DNA from: Isoetes taiwanensis | Taxonomy: Eukaryota; Streptophyta; Lycopodiopsida; Isoetales; Isoetaceae | Direction of reading: 5' to 3' | Length of the DNA stretch: 64,000 nt | Assembly: GCA_021234155.1 (NCBI GenBank) | Contig: JAJEKV010000011.1 | Location: 2,673,294 to 2,737,293 of the forward strand | Part shown: piece after piece, positions 12,823-25,537 of the stretch | Numbering within the stretch: position 1 is the first letter of the stretch | How the letters are laid out: each line of letters begins with the position of its first letter | Made by a program: the position numbers and the translations under genes | The notes under the pieces: model-generated | What the model was told of the DNA's origin: nothing | Databases searched by the model: none | What the model saw: only the letters and a program-made list of their open reading frames with translations

Positions 12823-12853
12823 TAGAAAAAGTGCCCAGCGTTGCTGGGCTTTT
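12823..12853 (+). repeat. GTGCCCAGCGTTGCTGGGC dispersed terminal motif
   Basis: CTAG, a short A-rich spacer and GTGCCCAGCGTTGCTGGGC (self-complementary GCCCAGC/GCTGGGC) are seen here. Related copies occur at 19214-19243, on the other strand at 19358-19385, and at 59549-59570. It is probably the end of a small transposon family. Confidence 0.6.
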
Positions 12854-12859
12854 CGTCAG

Positions 12860-15300
12860 GCATTAACTTGTACATATATCATACTCACATCATAAGTTCA
12901 AAAATTGTGTATATCATATACACATCAAACATGGCGATGTCGTGCATAAGTTGAAAGCACATAAAAGCTTTATTTTGATAATTTTGTATAGGGTACTAAA
13001 ACTATTTGCCCACAAAATGTCAAGTTAACAATAACAATTTTCTTCATCTATATGTATCAAAGCTATGTGTATTACCAACTGTAACCTAATAGAGAGTAGA
13101 TGGAGATCAAATTCTCTCCTCAATAAAAAGGTTCAACAAATGTTGAGAGGTCTAGAGGAACTGCATAGCAAGCAAAATATGGTCATTAGATGTCTTCAAC
13201 ATATGCTCCACATAACAAAAGGGGCTCTGGCAGAATAAACTCCAAGAGCATATATATACACTCATTCGAGCGCTTCACCAATTATTCCCTGTGTTTGCTA
13301 GCCCATTGAAAGGAATCAATGCTACGGGAGGTAGATTCCTAATGCTAGCAGACTTGATGCAACAATGATGCACAAGATCTTGGAAGTTAATTGATGGATC
13401 TTGGGACTTGATGCACATGATTGCAATAGATATTTCTGGATGAGATAATCTGTTAAAACAAAAGAAATTCCAGAAGATGTTACTTAAAAAGGAGAGTATA
13501 GCATACAATCAGAAAGACCAGCGAAGAACATCATTTTCTCTTGCATTCGTTCCAGGAATAATATGCAGTGGAATCAAACTGGAAGCAAAATGAAAAACAA
13601 AGCTCCATATGTCCAACTAAGACCTATTTGATGGTTATGGCAACATAAATAAGATTGTGATATCAAACAGATGGCCCATGTATGCGACCTATGTACCTGC
13701 ACAGATCAACCAGCAAAAATGAGGTACATTGACCAGAGGTAAACGTCTACACACCTGATATTTGCATCTCTTGTATGTGCAATGGGACTGGATGTGCACC
13801 AGCAAGAAAAATATGCAAGCATGCTCCAAGAGTAGCGATATAATACTTCTCAAATTAAAAGACGCGCATAAATGTTCCATGCAAAAAAAGAGGTTAAAAT
13901 GCCTGATGGCAGGGCTTGCTCAAAGGGAATGTGATGCCCACTTTATCCATTTGTAATCTAACATGTAAGAGATATGTATCTTTGGAGTAATTGTTTCCAT
14001 TAGTTGATTTTCTTTTTCTTGTAGTTTGGTCTATGAATATCTAGCTTCTCTAAAAGCTTTATTGTGCAGTCCATTTGTAGAAACAAAATCATCATCGAAC
14101 TTCTATCTACAAAATCATCATCGAACTTCTAAAGTGCAACTCGTATCTGTCAAACAATACAGTGGTCCAAATGAAGGAGCAAGTAAAAATGGTTTTCTTT
14201 TTGCATAGCATGGCAAGAAAAAGGTGTTGACAAGACCAAGTGTAGGGCAAACCATCTTGGAATCCAAGAAAATATCGATTTGATATTATAAAACTTGTCA
14301 ATTAAACAATCCCCTTCTCCAGACCAATTTGTGACAGTAGAATCCTACGTACTCTTTCTATTGGACGCATAGCCAATGCTAAACCGTGCACTTCAATGTA
14401 AATTGCATAAGCAGAATCATAAATAATAATTGAACCATTTTTCTTAACTTTGCAGATTTACTGATCAATTTGTGCTGTACAAGTGTTGAATGTTTAAAAT
14501 TTAGCCTTGATCTGCAAAGCAAACACGACAGTATAGATATGGGGTTTTGTGACATTGCTGGTCACAGCTTGTAATCATTAATACCAGTCATAAACTGTGC
14601 CGATTAACCCAAGCAATGTAATGTTGCAATATGTTCCTGACTCGAATCCTGTGCTTTCTACCAGAAGGTACTTGTTGTAGCTTTTCTCTACACTGCTATC
14701 TTTCTTCTCTATGAACATTCTTTGGGCATCAACTAATGGCACATTTTTATAAAATTTAGTCATAGAACAACAGACTGTTGTATGGATGCCCAGTGACAGA
14801 AATTTTCACATAGTATGGTGTCAATTGCATGTTAGACATTTGATCAAGTACGGCAGAAATGGGTGGTCATTTGGTCCGCTTACTACTTGCAGAATTCTGC
14901 CGACAAATGCACCAGATTTTATTCTTTCACGGAGATCCTGTATCTGGGCTTCCAGGATTGCTTTGAGCTGTTTCGATTGTTGCAGGCTTTAAAACGCTCA
15001 AATGCATGACATTCTGCTATGAAAGCTCACTTGAATTGGTGTCTACGGCAGTAATATTTGAGCTCAGAGGCATGGGTATTTGTTCTTTGAAGTTATCATG
15101 ACTGCAAGCATGCTTTCAAGTTGTCATCTGGAAATAACACCAGCAAACATGCACTATTGGCCATGGCAACAGACTATCACGAACTTCTTTTAGAGCTCAT
15201 TGTCCCCACTATGCAGGAAGAATGCAGGCTATGTGGCACATGGCATAGATCAGGGAAATCTCAATCAATATGCAGAAAGGGAAGGTTTTAAATCAAATAC
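12860..15300. other. Intergenic stretch, weak exon-like frames only
   Basis: A minus-strand frame at 13275-13508 includes a fairly coding-looking stretch (HPEISIAIMCIKSQDPSI), but I find no matching neighbours or family. A 27-bp tandem duplication containing AAAATCATCATCGAACTTCT lies at about 14084-14131. Nothing else is supported. Confidence 0.4.
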
Positions 15301-15310
15301 ATCTTTTTCT

Positions 15311-15462
15311 CTATGTTGTCGATGTGCAAACACATGGATCAGGTAGAAGAGTGCCCAATGTCAGATATAAGGGTTTTTTGACCAGATTTTCTTTGGGTGC
15401 TACTGTGAAGTTTTCCGGTTTCATCTTGGTCCTCACTGTCTCACGCCAGGTCCACAAATTGC
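15311..15462 (-). CDS. Possible terminal exon of an unrecognised gene
   Basis: After a TGCAG acceptor an open frame of about 50 codons runs to TAG at 15311-15313. It reads NLWTWRETVRTKMKPENFTV, continues PKENLVKKPLYLTL and ends CVCTSTT. Composition looks like coding sequence, but no family is recognised and no partner exon was established. A 92-residue minus-strand frame at 16068-16346 could belong to the same locus. Confidence 0.3.
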
Positions 15463-16869
15463 CTGCACATAGAAGAATGACAAAATGAATTTAAATGCTT
15501 ATCAACACATGACAATGAATCATACCTTTGTTGGTGGTGTAGAAGAACTTTTAGAATTAGAAGGTTCCCTTTGAAAAGCCCAAGGGCACCTTCAATCCTG
15601 CATATCTACACTTCGGAGTCTCAGAATATCTGTAGATTGATTACCTTAGTTCATAACATATAATAATAATGCCGGTTTCAATATATCTGTTACGAATTTT
15701 CCTTCGCATTAGATCAGCAATGGACTGTATGTTTAATATTTGGTTGAAGCAGAGCGAAAAAATATGGATTGCTTGAAACAACACTGGTAAAAACTGGACC
15801 AACAACTGTGTTATCTCGTTCCCATGCTGGACCCTTACCTTCTGGGGCCCCTCAATGAACAATTCCATTATTTTGGCCTACGCTTGGCTCTGTACTGGGT
15901 TTTAACATAATCTTCTTTTGCATTGAGTATTTTCTATCAAACCAGAAATAATCTCCTTATCCTTGAAACTCCACCTTCACAGAAAAGCAAACATCTTGAG
16001 TAAGAATAAATAAAATATAATAAATTCAGGCATAATAAAGAAACATCTTTCAAAAGCAAAAACTGTATCATCTCTTACAAATTTTAGCCACATGCAAAAA
16101 GAGAGTTGAATCGAATTTGAATGCCAGTTCTAGAGAAAGCAAGAAATGCTTCTTACCACAAACAAATTTGACCACGTACAAACTTGAGGCAATGGAACAA
16201 CAAAGCATATCCGTTGCCACCAGTTTGTCATCCAAAACATTAGTCTTAATTGTATTATAAGTAAGAACAATACTCGAGTCCTCAAAGAACATTGCTTCAG
16301 GCACGTTTCCTAACAACACTTGTAAGTAAAATTGCTCCATCTGCATCCAAAAATATAGACTAATTAGAAAAGATTTGAAAGGTGCTCCAAAGTCTTCAGA
16401 GATGTAGGTCTGACAGATTGAAGTTCTAGTGGAAGTGACTACATTTCCATCTCAGGTAGAGCTCCAAGATGCTACATCTGCAATACAAAAATGCCAAATC
16501 CTTAAAGAGGATAGAAACACATTCTTTTTTTATGCTCTAGCATAGCTACAAATATCAAGTCAAGATTGTATATAGCAGAACCTGATGGCCGGAAATATAA
16601 TTAGGATTAATATGCACTTGATTCACAAATTGTACCGATTTACAGATTTTTCGTATCTCATCTTCTTGGGCATGGCCATAACTTTAAAATCAAATCCTTC
16701 ACCTCTCGAACATTTCTTGCCCGATCAACAAAAAAAAAATCCCTTCGACTGGCAAACATATGCATATTTCTTGTCAAACGGAGGTTCCCCATTTTTGGGT
16801 CCACCGAAACATCCACCAAAGCAAAACTGGCATCACAACCTCTCTAAAATGTAGATTGGCAAAATTGCA

Positions 16870-17230
16870 ACCCTAAACACTGTTTTGAAGGACAGACCTC
16901 CAACCAAAGGAGGCTCGTGCATCTCCAAAGCAATCGGTAATGAATAGGGAAGCATAGAGAAGCGTAACCTTTCATATGGAAAAAACTGCTTAGCATAACG
17001 ATCTACAATAATCTAGACCACAAAAAATGAAAACTTGAAAGGACAGACCAATGTTGAAAAATGGAATCTTTTATTATAAAGAAGTTTTAGTGTATGTCGT
17101 GCATAAAACCCTAAAACTTTCGACAGCCCAGATCTGATCTAAAATTTCCACGGTTGTTTTTTGTTTGCGTTCTTCAAACCCTAGCTACCCAGGATTTCCT
17201 TCGGCAGCAGCAGCTCGGATGACAGGAGCA
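16870..17230 (+). promoter_or_regulatory. Possible promoter/5' UTR region with AAACCCTA boxes
   Basis: AAACCCTA-type telo-box motifs occur near 17106 and 17177, with a related AACCCTAAAC near 16872. They are followed by a CAGCAGCAG-rich leader and ATG at 17219. Telo-boxes are common near plant transcription starts. The frame from that ATG is short, so no downstream gene is confirmed. Confidence 0.3.
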
Positions 17231-17881
17231 GCAGGTCGGGGAGTTTGCAAGCTTGGGAGATCATGGCATTCGATCTTGGCAGCCTTCGCTTTCTGAACTG
17301 TTGTATATTATTCTTTCATTTTCTCCCTTCCATAGCACTCAAGAGCTTCCTTAGCCTTTCATTTTTCACTCAAGAGCTTTATTTGAATGCAGGAAGCGAT
17401 GGAAACTGGACATACCTTATATTCTTGAAGAAAGAAACAATTTAATATGTTGAAGGTTGAGTCGACCAATTATCGTGATATCCGATTCTTTCATCAACCA
17501 GTCGGATTTGGTCTTAAGATCGGGTTTTCTCTGAAGGGTTTGAGTTATGCAGGGTTTCTGCACAGTTTAGTCTATAGGTAAAAATAGATATCTCTGCAGA
17601 AACAAGCCCTATTGGGCCATTCCGGTAGAACCAAAACAGGTTTTCACAGCGTCTATAAAAATGCAGAGGCTATTGCAATGATTTTGAACCCTGTATCTGA
17701 TTGATGTATGCTGTAATAAGCATGGTAAATCCATGATGTGTTGTATACGAGGAATATGATGATTGATATTTATGTACAAGTAGGGCATCCCAAGGAGGTT
17801 CCCGGACTTTTAAGCAAATGCCTAAGCATGATATAGTTCCGCCTCGGTTATTGCAAGCAAGGATGCCCCGCGAGGCTATCG

Positions 17882-17904
17882 ATTTTTTTTTTTTTTTTTT
17901 TTTG
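17882..17904. repeat. Poly(T) tract
   Basis: A run of about 20 T. It lies just upstream of the PPR relic. No target duplication was found around it. Confidence 0.8.
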
Positions 17905-17999
17905 TCACTTGGAGTATAATGATCTCAAGTCGTACTCAACAAATAAATATGGAAAAAGCTTTAAATTTTTAAAGCAAATGCCTAGATGGATATGATTTC

Positions 18000-18690
18000 T
18001 TGGACTTTTTGACTTAATGCCCGCAGATGTCATTAGAGTACAATGACCTCAATTTGTACTCAACCGAGAAATATGGAAAAAGCTTTGAATTTTTCAAGCA
18101 AAAGCCCGAGAGGGACAATGATTTCTTGGACTACTTGGTCGCTACTTATGTCACAATGAAACATCTTTCGGATACATGTCTCTTACTCATGGAATGCCAT
18201 GATGGTTTATTTGGAGAATATTTGATCAAGAAAGCCCGCAAGCTCTTCATTGTCAAGATGTAATCTTCGCAGCCAGAACGTGGTGTCTTGGAGCCATGAT
18301 TGCAAAGACATGCACAACACCGCCGGAGGAAAGATGCACTCTAATTGCTTATGGAAATGCAAACGAAAGGTTTTATTCCTTCCCTTTTTTTAGTAGTAAT
18401 TTGTTTGCCTTAGCTACATAGTGGTTTAGTGGATTTTGATTGTCATTGGTTTGCCTTCATTGCAAATTACAATTGCAATGCACCTTCTATGAAGCATTAT
18501 GCCGCATCATTGGCCTACTTGGATGGGATAGGATGGTTTCGTGAAGCAAATTCTACGATTAACAATAACGGCAATTGTATCGATGGTACATTTTGGAGAA
18601 CTTTGCTTGGTTCATGTAAAATTGTCTCGAATGCGGAATGGGGCAAACATGTTGCCCGACATGCATTTGACTTGGACTAGAAAATGCAAA
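18000..18690 (+). pseudogene. PPR (pentatricopeptide repeat) protein relic
   Basis: PPR proteins bind organellar RNA and act in editing and processing in plastids and mitochondria. Frame pieces read KKARKLFIVKM, then in another frame SQNVVSWS followed, after a shift, by MIAKTCTT. This is the typical 'KARKLFD-MP..NVVSWSAMI' repeat. Further down (18429-18680), MKHYAASLAYLDGIGWFREA and WRTLLGSCKIVSNAEWGKHV then ARHAFDLD match the C-terminal repeats and E-type region of plant PLS-class PPRs. At least two frameshifts and a gap separate the pieces, and no start or DYW domain is seen. It is therefore a decayed fragment. Family identification is strong. The original gene is unknown. Confidence 0.8.
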
Positions 18691-18840
18691 CATGCATTGC
18701 ATGATACGCAATAAATTAACTGAACTGGTTCTTGACATTTCAATCCTCTTTCCAAAGGACATGGAATTTTGGAATTTTTTGACATGGACAGCTACAAATA
18801 GTATTCGAGCAAAATGGCTATGCTGCAAAGAGAATCCATG

Positions 18841-18926
18841 CTAATAATATCTTAGCTATTCAATTTAAAATTTGTATTTGTAGCTAATAATATCTTAGCT
18901 ATTCAATTTAAAATTTGTATTTGTAG
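18841..18926. repeat. Perfect 43-bp tandem duplication
   Basis: Copies at 18841-18883 and 18884-18926 appear identical, starting CTAATAATATCTTAGC. Identity implies a recent event. Confidence 0.9.
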
Positions 18927-19207
18927 CCACAATTGAACTGTATAACAAAAACACATTCTTATTTTTCGTGGAGGATCTTTATGTTTGAAATCTTATTAAT
19001 TTGTATGTATATGTCAAATGTGGCTCAGTAGGAACTAAAAGCCCTACTTAATGGACACACCTACACACTTATGAAAGCATTAAGATACGCATGTTATAGT
19101 AGGAACATAACAAATACTAATGTACATTCATATAATAACTTTACCAAAATCCCTGCTCAATGGACACACCTACACACTTAATGAACGCGCTCAATGGACA
19201 AAATTCT

Positions 19208-19387
19208 AGGTAACTAAAAACAGTGCCCAGCATTGTTGTGCACCTTTTATATGTAATAAATTATTGGATCCATGTTTGTTTGTCGTAACTCATTGTCCAC
19301 CAAAATATAATCTTCCATTGTTCACGTACAGGCACATGGATCCGTTCATTCTCAAATCCCAGCAACGCTGGGCACCATTACTAGTAG
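19208..19387. mobile_element. Small MITE-like element with GTGCCCAGC inverted ends
   Basis: Left end ACTAAAAACAGTGCCCAGC and, on the opposite strand at the right, ACTAGTAATGGTGCCCAGC face each other about 170 bp apart. The ends share the CCCAGC(A/G)TTG(T/C)TG core of the family at 12.8 and 59.5 kb. There is no coding capacity. The target duplication is not certain. Confidence 0.55.
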
Positions 19388-19667
19388 CCGAATAAGGGCA
19401 TCTACCAGGAAAAGTCGAGCCAAAAAAGGGATGCAAGCCGGTTTTGAGGCAGCCACAAAGAAATGAAACTGCAAAACTTGCCGTGGTGGCTGAGATATTT
19501 GTTATGAACAGAGCAAAAATAGGTCCTCTAAAATGCCCGACTCTGCATATAACGTGTTGTGCCCTTTCGCAAATCCTCAATCTCAACCATCTATTTGCAT
19601 CAACGGTGCAAAATTGAAATTGATGACAAACACTCAAAATCCCTTTAGTATAAAGATAAAGAGAGAT

Positions 19668-19822
19668 ATATTTTTTTTTTTTTTTTTCCTTAGGGCGTGG
19701 TTACAGTGCGAATTTGCCATGTCCACAGCCCGACGGATACATGCATTTCGCACTGTAACTACTACGTGTGTGTGTGTGTGTGTGTTTTTTTTTTTTTCGT
19801 TCTTTCTTTCTTTCTTTCTTTA
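19668..19822. repeat. Simple repeats: poly(T), (GT)n, (TTTC)n
   Basis: Poly(T) at about 19670-19687, GT repeats at about 19768-19785 followed by T-run, and TTTC repeats at about 19799-19821. They separate the two hairpin elements described next. Confidence 0.9.
19697..19762. mobile_element. 66-bp hairpin mini-element, copy 1
   Basis: GTGGTTACAGTGCGAA (19697-19712) pairs with TTCGCACTGTAACTAC (19747-19762), 15 of 16 bases. The centre contains GCCATGTCCACAGCC. A second copy lies at 19829. This looks like a very short MITE. Confidence 0.75.
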
Positions 19823-19828
19823 TAGACC

Positions 19829-19894
19829 GTGGCTACAGTGCGAATTTGCCATGTCCACAGCCCAACGGATACATGCATTTCGCACTGTAACCAC
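19829..19894. mobile_element. 66-bp hairpin mini-element, copy 2
   Basis: Same length and centre as copy 1, with arms GTGGCTACAGTGCGAA and TTCGCACTGTAACCAC. Flanking DNA differs, so it is probably a separate insertion rather than part of one tandem duplication. Confidence 0.75.
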
Positions 19895-20059
19895 TGTGCC
19901 CACTCTTTCATAGTCAATTTGACAATAACTAACGAGAGACTACTTTTGAACTCACAAAACACTACTCAAAATTTAATGAAACAAAAAGAGTTGTCATTGC
20001 CTAAATATCAATGTTCATTGCTCTAAATTACTGAAAGCATCCTCATTAACTTCCTCCCA

Positions 20060-21088
20060 CAACAGTTGTGATTATCATAAATAGTTGGTGCTATTTTATG
20101 AAGTCATAATCCTATTCTTTGGTCCTTAAAATGGATTGAGTTGGTGCTCATGTATAAATTGAGTTGGTGCTCAATTGGATAAATTAAGTTGGTGCTTAAT
20201 TTGTTTATGGACACAACTGAGGTCAGTTGCCTTCAGAAAAGGGAGGAATTGATATGGATATGGTAGCTCGGGGGAGTGGTCTTGGATGTTAGTCTTGGTG
20301 GACTAGCATGGGTGTCTAAGTTTGGCAAATTATTGGCAAGGAAAGGCAATGAAGCAACCTATGGTCTATATTTATGAAGCTAAAAAGGCATAGCTAAATA
20401 AAAAAAGGGCTAAAGTCGTAGCAGAGACCTATAAATAGACCCTAAACTTCAGTTACACATATCTCGGCAACCAGAGCTCCGATTGAGGCGAATCTTACTT
20501 CGTTGGAACCGGCTCGGAGTCTAGTTTCCGAATTGGTGCGGCACTTTCTGTGAATCATCCGAATAAGGGAGATATAGCCGGAAGAGTGATAGGGGGTCAA
20601 AGAAGACTGCTCTTCTCATTCGCTCTTGAACCTGATTCTAAGAAAGCCATAACTTTTTCCTAGAGCTTCTGCTGTTCTTATTCAATAGCCTGTTACTATC
20701 CTAGAGCCTAACTCTTAGTGTCTTGTATCGAGGACTTTCTCTCGAGGGAGGAGATACCAGTGGAAGCTGATTGCCAGGCCTTGCCATAATTCTGCCAATT
20801 CTTAGCATCGAATGACCCGGTTGGGTGGTGAACTATCATACATTGATTATTGCATCTTGACCTAGCTCTGGTTTGGTGAACTAGAGCTTGGCCAATCTGA
20901 GTTATCTAAGTAACTCATATTGTATATTTGTTTCAAATAGAGATCTTTTGTCATTGCTAAAAGTTTGATTGTGGATTATGTAACAACTCTGGATGGATTA
21001 CAGATTGGGAGACCATGAATTGATTGAGAAGCCTTAAATAAGGTTTCAGGGATATAAAAGGTATGGTCCATTGGTGTGATTCATATCA
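20060..21088 (+). mobile_element. Truncated copia-like element: internal 3' end plus LTR
   Basis: 20060-20249 matches the 3' internal end of the element at 48.7-53.4 kb (GTTGTGAT..CATAAATAGTTGGTGCT, ATTGAGTTGGTGCT), including a purine-rich tract (GAAAAGGGAGGAA) just before the LTR. The LTR runs 20250-21088 with ends TGATATG...CATATCA. It shares GGTAGCTCGGGGGAGTGGTC and later blocks with the 48.7-kb LTRs but is clearly diverged and longer (839 versus about 790 bp). A TATA-like CTATAAATAGAC lies near 20449. The 5' LTR and most of the internal region are missing. Confidence 0.8.
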
Positions 21089-21095
21089 ATTTAAT

Positions 21096-21430
21096 GTTAC
21101 ACACTAGCACCAATAATGATAACCAACACACCAAAAGGGTGGATCCTTCATGGAAATCGTTATCCAATGGGCCCCAACCTTTCCAGGCTTTATCCCATAC
21201 CCCATAGACTATATCAATTCCTTCCCTTCCTCGAGATGCTTGCCCTCAAGCATGTGGAACACACCAATGTTGCCACGAGGAATTGAACCTTGGCTCTGAT
21301 ACCAAATGTTACACACTAGCACCTCTAGTGATAACCAACACACCAAAAGGGCGGATCCTTCAAGGAAATCATTATCCAATGGGCCCCAACCTTTCCAGGC
21401 TTTATCCCATACCCCATAGACTATATCAAT
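21096..21430 (-). mobile_element. Deleted LTR-retrotransposon remnant with primer-binding site
   Basis: Two direct copies of about 125 bp (from 21095 and 21308), each starting TGTTACACACTAGCACC, flank about 85 bp. Just left of the second copy the plus strand reads GGCTCTGATACCAA, the reverse complement of the copia-type initiator-Met tRNA binding site TTGGTATCAGAGCC. The element is therefore oriented on the minus strand. Only LTR-proximal sequence survives, with no gag-pol. Confidence 0.65.
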
Positions 21431-21469
21431 TCTTCTTGTATGGCAGCTATAAAATAAGAAAGAGTTGTT

Positions 21470-21605
21470 TTTGCACTGTAGCCACGGTGCATAAATGTGT
21501 ATAACATAAAATATGGAAGTGTTATTTTCGCACCGTGGCTACGGTGCGAAATTGTGTATAACATAAAATATGGAAACGTTATTTTCGCACCGTAGCTACG
21601 GTGTT
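21470..21605. repeat. Tandem ~71-bp repeats with palindromic CGCACCGTRGCTACGGTGCG
   Basis: GTGTATAACATAAAATATGGAA is followed by GTTATTTTCGCACCGT and the palindrome, twice in tandem. The palindrome sits at 21529-21548 and 21586-21603. A partial unit precedes them (GTAGCCACGGTGCATAAA). The palindrome resembles the arms of the hairpin elements at 19.7-19.9 kb. Confidence 0.8.
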
Positions 21606-21613
21606 AGTCACTC

Positions 21614-22436
21614 TTGCATATCAAGCTGCTACTAAGGCACTCACCTTCAAACTATCACAAATCAAGGTGTTGCTCAACGAGAATGGTAAAGAGTAAATCA
21701 GATAAGGCATGGGAGTTGTTTAGCACATGGTATGATAATATAGTAGAGAAAGAATGGAATTTTCGTCAGAAGCATCCAAAAGAGTTTGAGGAGGAGATAG
21801 AGGAGCTAGTTGATGCAACTATTGTATACAATAATTTTGCCCGACAAGAGACGTTATGGTAGAGTGTAACAGGTTGCATATGGGGGCATTCTTCATAGCT
21901 TCATGGCTAGAGCTGGACCTGACCTGAAACCATGTTATGTGACTGATTTGCCTTTACTGAGCATGCAAGCTTTAATTAAGATATTTCTGAAGGCTGATCA
22001 AGACCGAATTAGGAGGTTTTTGAGGAGACTACCTGCAGAACTGTGCAGGAAAAAAAGCAAAGAAAGTTTTTACAGCGTAGATATTATGTTCAACACATAC
22101 ATGATTTACAATAAGTCAAACCAAGATGCCGGTTCTTCAAGTGTGGAGGTCGCTCAGATAGAATGTCCTGCCTCACCAGTAGAGGAGCAAATAGATCCTG
22201 CATAAAAGAAGCTCCTACTGGAAAACGAGGAGAATGAGGAGGTATTGGAAGAGGAGGTCTCTGAGAAGTTGGCCTTTAGCCCAGAGGTCTATATTCATAG
22301 CTCCAAAAGCTCGCAATGCATCTTTATCTATTGGTTGCTTCCAAGTGAACTTATTCCTGTAAGGCAGGCATCCTTTTGGCAATTGCACTCTAAATTGACC
22401 CTCGGAATTAGTTTGATCCTGAAACAGAAGTATTAG
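21614..22436 (+). pseudogene. Broken hypothetical coding region
   Basis: A frame at 21614-21862 contains KAWELFSTWYDNIVEKEWNF and an acidic stretch (FEEEIEELVD). A second frame (21903-22205) contains ALIKIFLKADQDRIRRFLRR. It stops at one TAA (22203-22205), after which the same frame continues, acidic (ENEENEEVLEEEVSEK), to 22436. The composition looks like genuine protein, and one stop plus one shift separate the parts. I do not recognise the family. A retroelement gag or a host gene fragment are both possible. Confidence 0.4.
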
Positions 22437-22614
22437 AACCAAGAACACTCAAAGGAATGTAATGACAACTTGGAAACCAAATACCTTTGCCATTGACGTT
22501 ACAAAAGACCGAGAACCGGAGCGGAGCTTAGAATTAGGAAGATTCTTGCCAACAAACAGAGCGAAATTTGCTGGCAAGAATCCGCCATAATTCGAATTCA
22601 AACAATGCTTGGGC

Positions 22615-22700
22615 ACGATGGCAAGGTCGTTGACGCTCGATGGCGCGATGGCAAGCTCGATGGCGCTGAAGCTCGATGGCTGAAGCTCGATGGTGGGAAA
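22615..22700. repeat. Short GCTCGATGGC tandem repeats
   Basis: At least five imperfect copies of GCTCGATGGC / GCGATGGCAAG occur in a row. Length and order vary. Confidence 0.7.
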
Positions 22701-22899
22701 AGGAAAATCTTAGATGTAATCATTAAATTTTGTGGTCGTTAGGAAATAATGATTGCAAAGCTAGGTACGAGGTTAGGTTCGGAGGTTAGGTAGTTAGGTT
22801 AGGGGAGAGTGAAAGTTAGGTATGGAGGGGGGAAGCTAGGTTCGGGATCCTACGTGGCGGCCCCCCTAATATATTCTTACAAGGCCCTTATTTGACCTC

Positions 22900-25530
22900 A
22901 AAAAAACTCTAATGGTTTTTCTAGTCTACTGTTCTGTTATTAAGCTAGCAGTCAGGTCACATGTCGCTTCTGTTTTAATAGCATTTGACATCTATATTAG
23001 AGTTATAGTACTATTCCTGTGAACTTAAGCCACAATAGGCTACTGTTGCAGCACAAGAGCTTATCCTTTAGCAAAAATGTTGCATCTGATTCAATTATCC
23101 GATTGCATACCCAATAAGCAAGGTATTAATTAACTTGCTTCTACCTTGAAAGGGGTTTATATTTTGCAATGGCCTATATATTGTAGGATAGTTAATCCCT
23201 TGAATGATGAAGCAAAGTACATTTATGCACATGCAGATGCAATTAGAAGCTAGCCAATTATGTATAGCGAATGCAAAGTGGCACTTGATGTAGATTTTAC
23301 ATTCTACAAAAGGAATTGGGACTTGGACAGTATTTTCAATGGAGCTACTTGATTACATATTGGGAAAAGGTGATACGGCTCTTTTCTGTCGGGCAGAGTT
23401 CAAGGCACGGGTCACTTTCCATGAGAAGGTGGTATGCTCATATCTTTATGTATCGTCATCAAGTAGCATGCTATGTAGCATGAGGTTTGAAGATACCATT
23501 GCTGGAACGATTTGTTCCATATATTGTGTAATCTTCTTTATGTGCTATTTTTTGGAGACATCTGGTTCTATTGTGAGCTTGCTCCTAGTATGAGCTCAAG
23601 AACCATTATTGTTGTGGTTGGGCCAATAAGTGCACAAATTCCGGATGTTAGGAGCAACATCTACATGTTAAATACTGCAGACGAGTTCTCTAATGACGAG
23701 ACCAAGCTGCCAATCAGGTTTCTATCAATGTGTCAATTTGCTAAAGCTCAAGGGAACTCTCTTTGTGTTACTTTTCTGGTATGAGATAGCGCTTTGCAAA
23801 GACCGGTGTCATTCTGAAATGATTATTGAATGTGTAAATATAACTGTGATCACACTTCACAAATGGATGCTCTAGGCTTCTGGCTCCTCTATTTATCATT
23901 ATCACATGTAAATGGTAAGATAGAATTATTTTCCGATCAATAGATTATTTACTCTGGACCAGTAGGATGCAATTAGTCTCGTTATGAATATTGAAAAATA
24001 GGTAGTGGCTCTAAACACGAAATATCTCTGGTAAGTTATACTGTCTTGATTCATACTTCTAGCTGACCTTTTTGGTTGTGAAAAAGTTCCTTCCTAAACA
24101 TAATGAACATTAAGTGCATAACAGAATTTTGGCACAATGCTAAGACAGTATTTGTAGTGTAATTCAGCAGAATATCGAGGGATGATTATAAATAAGTACA
24201 GGATTTGCTTAGTTATGCTTAAAGCTGCCCTCAAACAGCAAGTTACTATATTCCTCTGAATCGGAAAGCAAAGCACATTGGTAGTTCTATGATGTGTGAA
24301 TTACAAGAATTGATAGCTTGTTTAATAGAGTCTTTGAAAAGAGCTTCATGCAATCGGCTTACGTCAGCTAGGTGAAATGTCTACTTCTTGCAAAGGCCGC
24401 CCAATACTAGTAAGCATTGAGCTTTACAGCTTCTGAGTTGGTTCAAGTAGTTCTTATGCATTTCTTTCTAAAGGCCGAGGTAACGGAAGGCAAGGAGCTG
24501 GCTCAGTTCCTTGCTTTATTTCAAGAACGTGGCTATTTTCAATGAGAATTATAATCATGTATTCTTCGTTTTTGAACACACAAAAAAGGTGCTATGTTTA
24601 TGTAAAGTGCCTTTGCAAATGTAAATACCATTGTTGCAAGAATGAAAAATCAACAAATGACCTAGGTCTGACTCAGACCTAAACGTGGCCATCCAAAATC
24701 AACTTTTCTAATCTTCATGAATTCAGAATAAAAATTGCTATTCACTTATGAATAAAGATAAACCCAAACAAAATGCTGCAGATTCTATTCCTGAATGAAA
24801 AAAAAAACATTTTGCATATATATTTGCTATTGACACCAGGCCATGCATTTGAAGCGCAGATCAGTGAAGAAAGGAAGATTGAAAATCTGTTGAATAGAAG
24901 CATTATGATCATTTACCGTACATTTACACACAAAGCACAAAAATGTCTGTTCAAATATGAAAAATACTCCAATATATGTGAGCAAAGAATGGCACAAGAT
25001 ATTTCGATCTCTACACAACTAGGATGAATTTTGCGATATCTTAACACATTTAGCATGCTCAATTTGTCTTAGCCATTATGCGATGACCACTCGTAGCTAC
25101 AACTAGCAAATACCAGCCTTCTTGAACTCTTCTCAAAACTTGTGAAAGTATATTACCTTGATAATCTGGTTCTGTATTAATCTTATGCATCTGTTGCAGG
25201 CACCTAAGGGACAGCAGAAACTAATGGAGCAAATAATTTACAGTTCACTAATATAGCCAAAAGCGAGTTATTTGCATTTGAGATTGCCACAACCCCTGTG
25301 CATTTCACATGCTTGTGATCATAGCATTCTCCCCTAATGAAAAAGGGATATGGGAAATCTAAACTTTGCACAAGCTCTCAAAGTACAACAATGCAAAACA
25401 AGGTGAATGAGAACAACTAGACGTCATTGTTGAAAGATTTAAGTAAAAAAAAAATGCTAGACAAAGTTCTATTGCAACCACTCAATCGATTAGAAAGTTT
25501 AAGCAATTGTCTTTAGCATATATCAACTTC
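22900..25530. other. Stretch without recognised genes
   Basis: Several 60-90-residue frames occur, but none has recognisable domains or consistent splice sites. No mobile-element ends were found. Confidence 0.4.
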
Positions 25531-25537
25531 TCTCAAT